The notes: a model not told the origin generated them from the sequence alone. Shown: positions 26,348 through 34,497, numbered from the stretch's first letter. The stretch is 64,000 nucleotides of DNA from Salinicoccus sediminis (GCF_000986795.1 NZ_LAYZ01000001.1:620001-684000); one strand, 5' to 3'. A program made the numbers and translations.

Positions 26348-27553
26348 TTAGATGAATGCAGAGTCGCCGGTCAATGCACGGCCTATCACCAATGCATTTA
26401 TTTCATGGGTGCCTTCGTACGTGTAGACCGCTTCAGCATCCGAGAAGAACCTGGCGATATCATACTCTGCTAGAATACCATTGCCACCTGTGATGCCTCT
26501 GCCCATCGCCACAGATTCCCTTAGGCGTAATGAGTTCATCATCTTCGCAGTAGAGGTCGCCACTTCGTCATATTCACCCTTCTCCTGCATACGTGCAAGT
26601 TGTGCAGATAAAGTGATTGCCTGCGATAGGTTACCTTGCATCATGGCCAGTTTTTCTTGGATCAATTGGTACTTGCTGATTTCCTTGCCGAACTGCTTAC
26701 GTTTAGTCACATAATCAAGAGTGGCACGCAGTGCCCCTGCCATTGCACCTGTCGCCATATATGCCACGCCTGCACGTGTCGAATAAAGGATTTTGGCGAT
26801 ATCTTTGAAGCTATTGATATTCTGCAGTCGATCCGCCTCTTCCACTACAACATCCTTTAAATGGATGTTGGCATTGGGTATGATTCTGAGTGCAATTTTA
26901 TTCTCTATAATATCGATATCGACACCTTCCTGCTCGGGCCGGATGATGAAACCTTTCGGCTTGCCGGTTTCAACATCTACCGCAAACAAAGGAATGACAT
27001 CGGATAAATTCGCTCCCCCGATCCATTTCTTCGCACCATTTATGATCCATTTGTCGCCCTCACGTTTTGCCGTCGTCTCCAGTCCTCCCGCTACATCGGA
27101 TCCGTGCTCCGGTTCAGTCAATGCAAAACATGTTCTGAGTTCGTGGGACTGAAGTTTTGGAATATAGTGCGCAACCTGCTCTTTACTTCCTCCGAACAAG
27201 AAGGCGTTGTGACCAAGCCCCTGATGGACACCAAGCAAAGTCACCAGTGATACATCAAACCTGGCTACTGTGTAGGATAGGAAGAACTGGAACATCTGAC
27301 TTGCCATCCTGGCGCCTTCCCGTCCTTCAAACAACAAAGGATTATTGAAATAATCAAGTTTGCCCATCTCTTCAAAGAAGCCTTCCGGAATGGTTGCATT
27401 TATCCAATGGTCATTGATCGAATCCCGGTATTTACTCTCAAGCAGATCGTTCAGTTGTTTTAAAAATTTCACTTCTCCTTCAGTGAGTTCTTTAGACACA
27501 TTCAACAGATCTTCTGGATATAATTCCTTCAATAGTTCATCTTTAGTTGTCAT
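26348..27553 (-). CDS. fadD: Acyl-CoA dehydrogenase
   Basis: A 401-residue flavoprotein that makes the trans-2-enoyl-CoA. CFALTEPEHGSDVAGG is near residue 138 and KKWIGGANLSD near 175 (FAD contacts). The catalytic glutamate lies in YEGTHEINALVIGRALTG at the C-terminus. The symbol follows the S. aureus fad locus, where fadD is the dehydrogenase and fadE the ligase, the opposite of E. coli usage. GGGGGAA precedes the ATG. Confidence 0.92.
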   Translation of the reverse strand: MTTKDELLKELYPEDLLNVSKELTEGEVKFLKQLNDLLESKYRDSINDHWINATIPEGFFEEMGKLDYFNNPLLFEGREGARMASQMFQFFLSYTVARFDVSLVTLLGVHQGLGHNAFLFGGSKEQVAHYIPKLQSHELRTCFALTEPEHGSDVAGGLETTAKREGDKWIINGAKKWIGGANLSDVIPLFAVDVETGKPKGFIIRPEQEGVDIDIIENKIALRIIPNANIHLKDVVVEEADRLQNINSFKDIAKILYSTRAGVAYMATGAMAGALRATLDYVTKRKQFGKEISKYQLIQEKLAMMQGNLSQAITLSAQLARMQEKGEYDEVATSTAKMMNSLRLRESVAMGRGITGGNGILAEYDIARFFSDAEAVYTYEGTHEINALVIGRALTGDSAFI

Positions 27554-27605
27554 TATATTTCCCCCATCATTTTATGATACCGCTTTCAAAATTGCTGTTT
27601 ACTGC

Positions 27606-29120
27606 CTAGTGAACAAGCCCATTCTCCTGCGCTTTTTCGTTCATGAGTTTCTGGATGGCCATCCTATCCGGTTTTGCAGTCGAGTTCAACGGGATATCTG
27701 TCAGTTTCAGATACATCCTCGGAACTTTATAGCCTGCCAACTTTTCCCTCATATGTGCGTTCAAGGCCTCTTCAAAACCTTCTTCATCCTCCGTCAGGAC
27801 GACTGCTGCAGAGATCGATTCACCATATTTCGGGTGATCGAAGCCGACTACTATTGATTGCCTCACTAGTGGATGCTCTGACAATATAGATTCCACTTCA
27901 GATGGCAGAACATTTTCACCACCGGTGATGATCAGTTCTTTCTTACGGTTGACGATGAATATGTCGCCATCCTCATCTTTCCGGGCGAGGTCCCCTGTCA
28001 GGAAATAACCATTGTGGAATGATTTTTCAGTCAGATCCGGCCTATTCCAATAGCCTGGAGTTACGTTTTTCCCTTTGATTGCCAGTTCACCTATTTCATT
28101 CATTCCAACTTCATTGCCGTCGTCATCGAGCAACTTCATATCGACATACATGATTGGCTTGCCGATGCTCATGGGTTTCTTTTTGGCATTCTCTGGTGTA
28201 TTGACCATCGCCAGAGGTGCCTCAGTCAGGCCATAGCCATTGATCAGCGTGTGACCCAAGCTTTCAAAGTGCCTCTGGACAGCTGGCAGCGGAGAGGAAC
28301 CTCCCTGGATCAGGAACCTTATATTTTCAAAGTTTTTAATATCAAAGTTGTCCGCAAAAATCATACCATAGTACATCGTCGGTATTAATGTGAGGTAATC
28401 CGGTTTATGCTCCGCCATCAGATCATTCAACTGAGCCCCATCGTAATAGCGGTGCAACACGAGTGTGCCCCCTACCATGATTGCCGGTAGCGCAGTATCG
28501 TTCAATCCGAGTACATGGAATAGCGGTGTCGTTAGGATTGTCTTATATGACGCATTAATCTTATAGGTCAGTGCCGTGTTCACAATATTGCTGATGAATG
28601 AATCATATGTGAACATCACTCCTTTGGGAAGTCCTGTCGTACCACTTGTATAGATTAGTGCTGCAAGCTCATCACTTCCAACATCGACAGTTTTGAAGGG
28701 CCTATGATTATCAGGGTGGCATATGTCATCATATTCTTTCGAATCGATATTCATATGAAGCAGACCTTCAGGAGTACCGGTCAGGCTTTCTTTATGTTTT
28801 TCTGCATATAAGATCAACTTGACGCCGGAATCTGAAATGACGCTCTGAATCTCTTTTGGACTCAAACGCCAGTTCATCGGTAGAAATACAGCCCCCATCT
28901 TGAATGTCGCGAATAGCAGATCGAATATTGCTACATCATTAGGCGCAAATATCCCGACTACATCACCATGGCCAATACCTTGTTCCTTCAGGTGATTCGC
29001 CAAGTTTTCAGCGCGCTTGTCCATATCCTGGTAAGACCACTCAGTCCCCTTCAGAGGATCTATTATTGCCGGCTTCGCTTCATCATAGTCCGCCCGTGTC
29101 TTAATCCAATCGTAATTCAT
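27606..29120 (-). CDS. fadE: Long-chain acyl-CoA synthetase
   Basis: A 504-residue AMP-forming ligase that activates fatty acids with ATP and CoA. The AMP motif AALIYTSGTTGLPKGVMF is near residue 154, GYGLTEAPLAM near 293, TGDLARKDEDG near 370 and the hinge RKKELIITGGENVLPSEVE near 388. The C-terminal lysine is in IPLNSTAKPDR. The symbol follows S. aureus. It is in an operon with fadX upstream (24-base gap) and fadD downstream. Confidence 0.93.
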   Translation of the reverse strand: MNYDWIKTRADYDEAKPAIIDPLKGTEWSYQDMDKRAENLANHLKEQGIGHGDVVGIFAPNDVAIFDLLFATFKMGAVFLPMNWRLSPKEIQSVISDSGVKLILYAEKHKESLTGTPEGLLHMNIDSKEYDDICHPDNHRPFKTVDVGSDELAALIYTSGTTGLPKGVMFTYDSFISNIVNTALTYKINASYKTILTTPLFHVLGLNDTALPAIMVGGTLVLHRYYDGAQLNDLMAEHKPDYLTLIPTMYYGMIFADNFDIKNFENIRFLIQGGSSPLPAVQRHFESLGHTLINGYGLTEAPLAMVNTPENAKKKPMSIGKPIMYVDMKLLDDDGNEVGMNEIGELAIKGKNVTPGYWNRPDLTEKSFHNGYFLTGDLARKDEDGDIFIVNRKKELIITGGENVLPSEVESILSEHPLVRQSIVVGFDHPKYGESISAAVVLTEDEEGFEEALNAHMREKLAGYKVPRMYLKLTDIPLNSTAKPDRMAIQKLMNEKAQENGLVH

Positions 29121-29144
29121 GTCTATCTTCCCCTTTGTTTGTGA

Positions 29145-30707
29145 TTATTCTCCCTTTATGGAATATTGCAGCTTCCCCCATGTTTCCTGATATATTTCCG
29201 GATCCATTACTTTTATATCTTCCGCAATGATCGGTTTGAAATCCATCTGAGAAAGTACATCCTTTTCCAGTTGAAGCCCTGGTGCGATTTCAATGACTTT
29301 CAACCCTGCATCAGTCAACTCAAAGACCGCACGTTCTGTAACATAGTAGACCTGCTGTCCGAGCTGTCTTGAATAAGCCGCATTGAAGTCCATGCTTTTG
29401 ACGCTGTCCACGAACTTCCTGGTATGTCCCTCCTCTTTAATTTCAAGAATCTTCTCACGGCACTCTGCCTTGCTGCCTACGACCATGGTGCCCGAAAAGA
29501 TCAATGTCTGGACAGTTTGGCTGATGTCTATAAAGCCGCCGCTGCCATTCAGCCTCTCCCCAAAGGCCGAGACATTGACATTGCCATGACGGTCGATTTC
29601 CGCAAAACTCAAGTATGCGATGTCGAGACCATTATTGAATATGAAATCCCAAGTCATGTCATGGCGTATTCTGGCATCCAAGTTGTAGTTCATGCCGAAA
29701 CGATTACCGCTCCCCAACATGCCGCCGAAAATACCAGTATCGATGTTCAGATTCACAAGCTCATCCACCTTCTCTTCACGCAACAGGTTGGAGAGCTCGT
29801 TATTGATTCCATATCCGATGCTTACACCATCTCCCGGTGAAAGGAATTGGGCTGAGCGTCTAAGAATTATTTTACGAGCGTCAAACTCCGGGAAACCTTG
29901 TCTAGGCTCTGCAATCCTATAATGACCCGCCAAGGCCGGATCATAATAGTCCTGTATCACCTGCTTATGGTATTTAGGGTTTTTATTGACGACCACGTAA
30001 TCTACAAGTTCGGCAGGTATAAATACGTCTTTTGGGTTATAGCTGCCATTCTTGATGATTTCTTTCACCTGGACGATTATCTTGCCGTTATTACTGCGCG
30101 CTGCCGCAGCTGCAGCATACCCTTCTCCGAGGTGCGATTCATGGGTCATGTAGATGTTGCCCTTCTCATCCGCATAAGTTCCCCTCAATAACGCAACATC
30201 AATTTCGGGGAATTTATAATGCAGATATTCCTCACCATCGATATCAATGACTGACACTATATCTTCCCTAGTCACATCATTTGCTCTGCCACCCGAATAC
30301 CTTGGATCAACAACTGTGTTCAACCCAATCTTAGAAATCATGCCTGGTGAAGCCGATGACTGATGGCGATACTGGGTGGCGATAATGCCTTGGGGCAGGA
30401 AATACATTTCTATTTCATTATTTTTAACAGCCTTAACTGTAAACGGCGATGCTATCACCAAACTTGTGATGATGCGTTTGACCATCCCCCGTGTCACAAA
30501 GGAATCCAAATCGAAGCCATCATCAAAATCACTGATGTCGTTCGATACGACAAACGTAAGATCATTTACTTTCTTATTCTCATCATGCTGTTCTGCCAAG
30601 TTTTTAAGAATTTCGACTGGCAGATTACCTACTGATAGAGCAGCTATCGAAATGACATCCCCTGTTTTAACGATATGCTCTAAATCATTGTATGAAATAA
30701 TCTTCAT
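29145..30707 (-). CDS. fadX: Family I acyl-CoA:acetate/propionate CoA-transferase
   Basis: About 520 residues with fused alpha and beta halves, as in YdiF-type enzymes, first gene of the fad operon. It should move CoA between short-chain acids and acyl-CoA. GTYADEKGNIYMTHESHLGEG near residue 176 and the beta-half FLSPGDGVSIGYGI near 290 fit the family. The position that normally holds the covalent glutamate (ExG followed by a glycine-rich turn) reads NIDTGIFGGMLG, so Asp 323 replaces Glu by this alignment. ATG at 30707 is chosen over 30725 because GGGAGA is correctly spaced. Confidence 0.88.
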   Translation of the reverse strand: MKIISYNDLEHIVKTGDVISIAALSVGNLPVEILKNLAEQHDENKKVNDLTFVVSNDISDFDDGFDLDSFVTRGMVKRIITSLVIASPFTVKAVKNNEIEMYFLPQGIIATQYRHQSSASPGMISKIGLNTVVDPRYSGGRANDVTREDIVSVIDIDGEEYLHYKFPEIDVALLRGTYADEKGNIYMTHESHLGEGYAAAAAARSNNGKIIVQVKEIIKNGSYNPKDVFIPAELVDYVVVNKNPKYHKQVIQDYYDPALAGHYRIAEPRQGFPEFDARKIILRRSAQFLSPGDGVSIGYGINNELSNLLREEKVDELVNLNIDTGIFGGMLGSGNRFGMNYNLDARIRHDMTWDFIFNNGLDIAYLSFAEIDRHGNVNVSAFGERLNGSGGFIDISQTVQTLIFSGTMVVGSKAECREKILEIKEEGHTRKFVDSVKSMDFNAAYSRQLGQQVYYVTERAVFELTDAGLKVIEIAPGLQLEKDVLSQMDFKPIIAEDIKVMDPEIYQETWGKLQYSIKGE

Positions 30708-30789
30708 ATCCCATTCTCCCGACATTTTTTTATTCCAACAACACTTTTAGCATATAACATCCCCCTGTTTATGTTGACCGTACAAATTC

Positions 30790-30818
30790 AATGTATCATC
30801 ACGGCTATAAATTGTAAA
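30790..30818 (-). promoter_or_regulatory. SigA promoter of the fad operon
   Basis: On the minus strand TTTACA (30818-30813) and TACATT (30795-30790) are 17 bases apart, about 85 bases before the fadX start. The -35 box lies inside the cre site. The rest of the gap to the amidase (30828-31065) shows nothing I can identify. Confidence 0.55.
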
Positions 30819-30827
30819 CGTTTTCAT
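30812..30827. promoter_or_regulatory. CcpA-binding cre site over the fad promoter
   Basis: TTGTAAACGTTTTCAT fits the recalled cre consensus WTGNAANCGNWNNCWW at all 16 positions and overlaps the -35 box. CcpA bound here should block transcription, so beta-oxidation would be repressed on sugars (inference from the well-known cre logic). Confidence 0.78.
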
Positions 30828-31065
30828 TTCAGAAATATCGAAATTTTCTCATCACAAAATTTTATATCTGATTATATAACCTAGTACTAATTCAGCTTTA
30901 AACCCTTATTTTACAAGCATTCCAGATGCGTGTGAACTATAAGAATATGTAATATCCAAGGGCAAAAATAAAAGTGTAAATATGAAATAAATGGGTATTG
31001 ACTTTTATGTCGAAAAATGGCCAAGGGAATATTTTGTTGAAGTTTAAGCACTACCTTCCTGATTT

Positions 31066-31821
31066 TCATAAGCCCCCTTTTGGAGCGGACAAGAACGGAC
31101 TGCCAATGCGGGACATGATGCGTGTGCCCCCGACTTTAAAAGTACCGCTTGTTTTGAGATATTGTGTACCATATTGATTGGTCTGCCATTCTTCTTCAGG
31201 TGCAGGCGCGCCTACATTTGAGAGTGTCTTGAATTGCACGCCAAAGTAGTCACAAACCGCTTTGACATCACAGTCCGCCATATCTTTGATGTACCGATCT
31301 TGTTTATTTCCGAAGATCAATCGAAAATCTAAGTTGTTTGTCATAAACCCATGCTCGACCAGGACCTTCGGGAAAGTAGTGGCTTCCCTGATGATGTGAA
31401 GGTTTGTCCATGAGTTATATTGGGCTGCATGCAGTCCATTGCCGTGGATGCTATACCCCTTCTTTTTCATATTGTTGATGATGTTCGTTGCGAACTGTTT
31501 GCCTTGCCTGCTGGTATACAAATAGAACGCACAACGTCCGTTTGCACTTGCTGTCCCAGCGTTCGCGTGTAGGGAGATTCCAAGATCTGGCCGCTTGCTG
31601 TCATGGTAGTTTGTACGATTCACCAGATATACATCTTTGCTGTCGAATGGCTGTGCCATAATGACCTTAAAGCCGTTATGTTCAAGCAGACGTTTTACGC
31701 GTTTCCCCAATTTATTATTAAAATCAAATTCCGCATATCCTTTTCCATCTTTGTAGACACCTTTACCTGGTGGGAATATGTTGTTTCCATGTCCAATATC
31801 CAATGCAATTGCTTTACTCAT
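31066..31821 (-). CDS. Phage endolysin, N-acetylmuramoyl-L-alanine amidase, C-terminally truncated
   Basis: About 251 residues. An Amidase_3 domain holds the zinc ligands: ALDIGHGNN near residue 5, an acidic ligand in the GYAEFDFN region, SLHANAG near 80 and VLVEHGFMTNN near 148. After a linker (APAPEEEW) a cell-wall-binding SH3-like domain begins at YLKTSGTFKVGGTRI but stops after SAPKGG, so most of it is missing. ATG at 31821 has GGAG eight bases upstream. It follows a holin remnant, the standard lysis order. The enzyme domain could still fold, but wall targeting is probably lost. Confidence 0.8.
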   Translation of the reverse strand: MSKAIALDIGHGNNIFPPGKGVYKDGKGYAEFDFNNKLGKRVKRLLEHNGFKVIMAQPFDSKDVYLVNRTNYHDSKRPDLGISLHANAGTASANGRCAFYLYTSRQGKQFATNIINNMKKKGYSIHGNGLHAAQYNSWTNLHIIREATTFPKVLVEHGFMTNNLDFRLIFGNKQDRYIKDMADCDVKAVCDYFGVQFKTLSNVGAPAPEEEWQTNQYGTQYLKTSGTFKVGGTRIMSRIGSPFLSAPKGGL

Positions 31822-31853
31822 GTTTAACACTCCTTGGTTTTTTTAAATTTGAA

Positions 31854-31883
31854 ATAAAAAAGACACCCTATTTCAGAGTGTCT
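31854..31883 (-). terminator. Hairpin terminator between holin remnant and amidase
   Basis: AGACACCCT (31861-31869) pairs with AGAGTGTCT (31875-31883), one mismatch, with six or more T residues following on the minus strand. It overlaps the holin stop. Confidence 0.65.
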
Positions 31884-32027
31884 GTTGTAAACCCTTCTCT
31901 TCTTTTCGCAACTTCCCATGCACCTGTAGCCATCGGCCCGCTGATCAGGCCTACGGCCACCCTGCCGCCCATTGATAAATCAGAACCCAGTTCGGGCACG
32001 AATGTAGTCAAGGCACCGAAGCCTGCG
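31868..32027 (-). pseudogene. C-terminal remnant of a phage holin
   Basis: The frame ends with FVPELGSDLSMGGRVAVGL, then GPMATGAWEVAKRREGFTT before TAG. This looks like the last membrane helix and the basic tail of A118-type holins, and the gene sits just upstream of the amidase. The 5' part is cut off by the IS30 fragment near 32027. Family assignment is by pattern and position. Confidence 0.5.
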
Positions 32028-32603
32028 TCATAAAGGCAAACGGCAGAAACCCAAAGAGACACGGGGCCGGTTCAATATCGGCACTTCCATTCGTAAGCGG
32101 CCGAAATCGATCAGAAAACGGCACACGTTCGGCCATTGCGAACTCGACACGGTCGTTTCCAGCCGGGGCAAAAGTAAGGGCTGCCTGGCCACTATTGTCG
32201 AACGGAAACCTCGGTGGTATGTCGCGTTGAAAATGAAAGACCGTTCCGCCGGCGCCATGGCACAGGCGGTAAGCACACTGCATTGTCAGTTGCCTGCGGG
32301 TGCCTTCCGGACGGCAACCGTCGATCGGGGCAAAGAATTCGCGTGTTACAAAACACTGGAACAGACATTGGGGATTTCAGTCTATTTCGCTGATCCCTAT
32401 GCCTCGTGGCAACGGGGCAGTAAAGAAAATGCCAACGGCCTGCTCCGGGAATTCTTTCCAAAGCGCACAGATCTCGCTATTGATTTCAGGCGAAGCCGTT
32501 CTCCAGGCGCTGTCTCTGATTAATCAAAGACTCCGGAAATGTCTGGGATGCAAAAACAACACACGAAGGGGTTCAGGAAGAACTGTTGCACTTAAATTGA
32601 CAA
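32028..32603 (+). mobile_element. IS30-family insertion sequence fragment
   Basis: The plus strand encodes the C-terminal ~60% of an IS30 transposase: PKETRGRFNIGTSI, then HCELDTVV (first D), ATVDRGKEF (second D), VYFADPYASWQRGSKENANG (E). A frameshift near 32480 moves the end (ALSLINQRLRKCLG) into another frame, so it is dead. GTTGCACTTAAATTGACAA near 32585-32603 looks like the right inverted repeat. The left end and N-terminal DNA-binding domain are absent. Confidence 0.85.
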
Positions 32604-32657
32604 ACGGTCATATACAAAAACAACCCCTAAATCAAAATTTGAAGGGATGCCTGCTAC

Positions 32658-33134
32658 TTATCTTTTTAACAACTCTTCTATACTTGTAACCATGTCCTTT
32701 GGACTTGTTTTTGGAGCGAATCGCTTCACTCTTTTACCATCAGGACTAACTAGAAATTTAGTGAAGTTCCATTTTATAGAATCCCCCATAGTACCTGGCG
32801 CTTGTTCTTTGAGATATTTAAAGAGTGGGGCAGCATCTTTACCATTAATTACAGTTAACTGATGCATAGGGAAAGTAACTCCATATGTTAACCTGCAAGA
32901 TTCTGCGGACTCTGCGGCACTGCCCAACTCCTGTTTAAACTGATTGGAAGGAAAACCCAATATAATTAATCCATTTTCTTTATACTTCTGATATAGCATT
33001 TCAAGTTCTTCAAACTGTCCGCTCAAACCACATTTAGTAGCTGTATTTACTATAATCATCGGTTGTCCTTCATATTGTTTTAAATTATATGATTCACCGT
33101 CTTCCATTGTTACTTCATAGTCATAAATTGACAA
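32658..33134 (-). CDS. gpx: Glutathione peroxidase family protein (BsaA-like)
   Basis: About 158 residues, intact. It is a cysteine-type peroxidase with IVNTATKCGLSGQ (Cys near residue 33), GFPSNQF near 61, YGVTFPMHQ near 90 and the WNFTKFLV tryptophan/asparagine near 127. The usual NQFGGQEPG segment is altered to NQFKQELGS, keeping one glutamine. Such enzymes reduce hydroperoxides, often with thioredoxin rather than glutathione. TTG at 33134 is preferred; GTG at 33143 is possible. It has its own near-perfect promoter and is AT-richer than the core genes, and it lies inside the prophage remnant, so transfer is likely. Confidence 0.85.
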   Translation of the reverse strand: MSIYDYEVTMEDGESYNLKQYEGQPMIIVNTATKCGLSGQFEELEMLYQKYKENGLIILGFPSNQFKQELGSAAESAESCRLTYGVTFPMHQLTVINGKDAAPLFKYLKEQAPGTMGDSIKWNFTKFLVSPDGKRVKRFAPKTSPKDMVTSIEELLKR

Positions 33135-33169
33135 TATAATCACTCTTCTCTACGTATTTATTAATAACT

Positions 33170-33198
33170 ATTATATTTTCTTTATAAAGTAATATCAA
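33170..33198 (-). promoter_or_regulatory. SigA promoter of gpx
   Basis: Minus strand TTGATA (33198-33193), 17 bases, TATAAT (33175-33170): almost the full consensus. Confidence 0.8.
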
Positions 33199-33214
33199 AA
33201 GTAATGCATTCGTT

Positions 33215-33432
33215 TCACCTTTTAGAAGTGACGTGTTCTTTGGTGCGCTCGGGTCCACGGAGAGTTGCGATTTCGTATAGAGATTCAAAACCGATATTTG
33301 CGCCCGAGCGCAATTTTGATTCATTCAATTCATCAGCTACTTTTATAAAACGACTAGTCTGTGATTTGTCTAAATCCATCTTCTCCAACCACTTACTAAA
33401 CTCACCATGAGCAAGGTCGTCACCACACGTGC
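33215..33432 (-). pseudogene. DUF3102-type phage protein remnant
   Basis: The minus frame ending at 33215 reads DDLAHGEFSKWLEKMDLD, KSQTSRFIKVADELNESK, then GFESLYEIATL and TKEHVTSKR. This is the GEFxKWL...RFMKV...ALYxIATLP pattern of small proteins found in Firmicutes phages and islands. No start codon or N-terminus remains; it is replaced near 33432 by other sequence. Confidence 0.6.
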
Positions 33433-33457
33433 GTGAAAACTGCTGCTTCAGCTCTAG

Positions 33458-33652
33458 GTTCTGCAGAACCTCAAGCTAAACGTCACACCTCATGCCATCA
33501 GACACAGTCACTGCAGCGTTTTACTCAGTGAAGGGGTTAGTATCAATTATGTATCTAAACGCCCAGGACCCGCTTCTATTGCAATCACACAACAAGTTTA
33601 CGCCCACTTATTAGAAGATAAACATACGATAGACCTACTCAACACACTCTGA
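33458..33652 (+). pseudogene. C-terminal remnant of a phage tyrosine integrase
   Basis: 65 codons ending at 33652 read TPHAIRHSHCSVLLSEGVSI, NYVSKRPGPASIAITQQVY and AHLLEDKHTIDLLNTL. The RHxxH box and the catalytic tyrosine (QQVYAHLL) are present. The usual GH of KRLGHxSIxxT reads GP, so another catalytic residue is lost. A TAG precedes the fragment. It ends 125 bases from tRNA-Ser, typical of phages that insert at tRNA genes. Confidence 0.82.
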
Positions 33653-33669
33653 GCAGGTCTTTTTTTTTT
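33631..33669 (+). terminator. Integrase terminator
   Basis: AGACCTACTCA (33631-33641) pairs with TGAGCAGGTCT (33650-33660), one mismatch, then nine T residues. Confidence 0.85.
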
Positions 33670-33711
33670 ATGACGATATGTGCCACAGAATTGAATGAAA
33701 TACATTTTAAC

Positions 33712-33742
33712 AAAAATAAAAACCCTTTAATATCAAGGGTTT
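33712..33742 (-). terminator. Terminator of the eight-gene tRNA cluster
   Basis: AAACCCTT (33720-33727) pairs with AAGGGTTT (33735-33742), with a T-rich tail on the minus strand. Confidence 0.75.
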
Positions 33743-33777
33743 CAGGTAGGACGTTCGATTGAATTTCATAAAAAAAA

Positions 33778-33865
33778 CGGACAGTGAGGGATTCGAACCC
33801 TCGATACGGGGTTGCCGTATACACGCGTTCCAGGCGTGCGCCTTCAGCCACTCGGCCAACTGTCC
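33778..33865 (-). tRNA. tRNA-Ser (GGA)
   Basis: 88 bases with a long variable arm. The acceptor is GGACAGT/ACTGTCC with discriminator G, the anticodon loop reads CTGGAAC, and the T-arm is GAGGGTTCGAATCCCTC. CCA is not encoded. It is the last gene of the cluster and nearest the integrase remnant. Confidence 0.96.
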
Positions 33866-33908
33866 ATATTGGAATTAAAACAGAAGTGAGCTGCTCACTT
33901 CTGTTTGA

Positions 33909-33980
33909 TGACCCGTACGGGACTCGAACCCGTGTTACCGCCGTGAAAGGGCGGTGTCTTAACCGCTTGACCAACGGGCC
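33909..33980 (-). tRNA. tRNA-Glu (TTC)
   Basis: 72 bases, acceptor GGCCCGT/ACGGGTC, anticodon TTC in CCCTTTCACGG, T-arm ACGGGTTCGAGTCCCGT. CCA not encoded. Confidence 0.96.
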
Positions 33981-33983
33981 ATA

Positions 33984-34058
33984 TGGCTCCACAGGTAGGA
34001 TTCGAACCTACGACCGATCGGTTAACAGCCGATAGCTCTACCACTGAGCTACTGTGGA
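33984..34058 (-). tRNA. tRNA-Asn (GTT)
   Basis: Acceptor TCCACAG/CTGTGGA, discriminator G, anticodon GTT in GGCTGTTAACC, encoded 3' CCA (33984-33986). Identical in sequence to the copy at 38055-38129. Confidence 0.96.
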
Positions 34059-34064
34059 ATAAAA

Positions 34065-34138
34065 TGGAGCGGGTGATCGGAATCGAACCGACGACATCAG
34101 CTTGGAAGGCTGGGGTTATACCATTTAACTACACCCGC
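34065..34138 (-). tRNA. tRNA-Gly (TCC)
   Basis: Acceptor GCGGGTG/CACCCGC, anticodon TCC in loop CTTCCAA, encoded CCA at 34065-34067. Confidence 0.96.
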
Positions 34139-34155
34139 ATATAATATTTTATCAA

Positions 34156-34230
34156 GGGCGGATGATGGGGATCGAACCCACGAATGCCGGAGCCACAATC
34201 CGGTGCGTTAACCACTTCGCCACAACCGCC
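34156..34230 (-). tRNA. tRNA-His (GTG)
   Basis: Starts GGCGGTTGTGGCGAAGTGG; anticodon GTG in GATTGTGGCTC; T-arm GTGGGTTCGATCCCCAT; discriminator C, no encoded CCA. Confidence 0.95.
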
Positions 34231-34236
34231 ATAATA

Positions 34237-34309
34237 TGGTTCAGGACGGAATCGAACCGCCGACACTGTGAGCTTCAATCACATGCTCTACCGACTGAGC
34301 TACTGAACC
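34237..34309 (-). tRNA. tRNA-Phe (GAA)
   Basis: Acceptor GGTTCAG/CTGAACC, discriminator A, anticodon GAA in GATTGAAGCTC, T-arm GGCGGTTCGATTCCGTC. No encoded CCA. Confidence 0.96.
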
Positions 34310-34330
34310 TTGTTATGTATGATATAAAAA

Positions 34331-34406
34331 TGGCGGTCCCGACGGGAATTGAACCCGCGATCTCCTGCGTGACAGGCAGGCATGTTAACCGCTACACCAC
34401 GGGACC
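34331..34406 (-). tRNA. tRNA-Asp (GTC)
   Basis: Acceptor GGTCCCG/CGGGACC, discriminator G, anticodon GTC in GCCTGTCACGC, encoded CCA at 34331-34333. Confidence 0.96.
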
Positions 34407-34423
34407 TCCATAAAATAAAAAAA

Positions 34424-34497
34424 TTGCGGGAGGTGGATTCGAACCACCGACCTCCGGGTTATGAGCCCGACGAGCTTCCAGACTGCTCCATCCCGCG
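34424..34497 (-). tRNA. Initiator tRNA-fMet (CAT)
   Basis: The first base is an unpaired C1 opposite A72. The acceptor is GCGGGA/TCCCGC, and the anticodon stem has the three G-C pairs (GGGCTCATAACCC) that mark initiators. It is first in the cluster, nearest the promoter. Confidence 0.95.

Noticed and set aside
30828-31065. Left prophage attachment site (copy of the tRNA-Ser 3' end)
   Set aside because: I looked for the T-arm/acceptor sequence of tRNA-Ser here and found no repeat.
33245-33311. 9-bp inverted repeat GCGCTCGGG/CCCGAGCGC
   Set aside because: Both arms lie inside the DUF3102-like coding remnant and the 49-base spacing is unlike a terminator or operator; probably coincidence.
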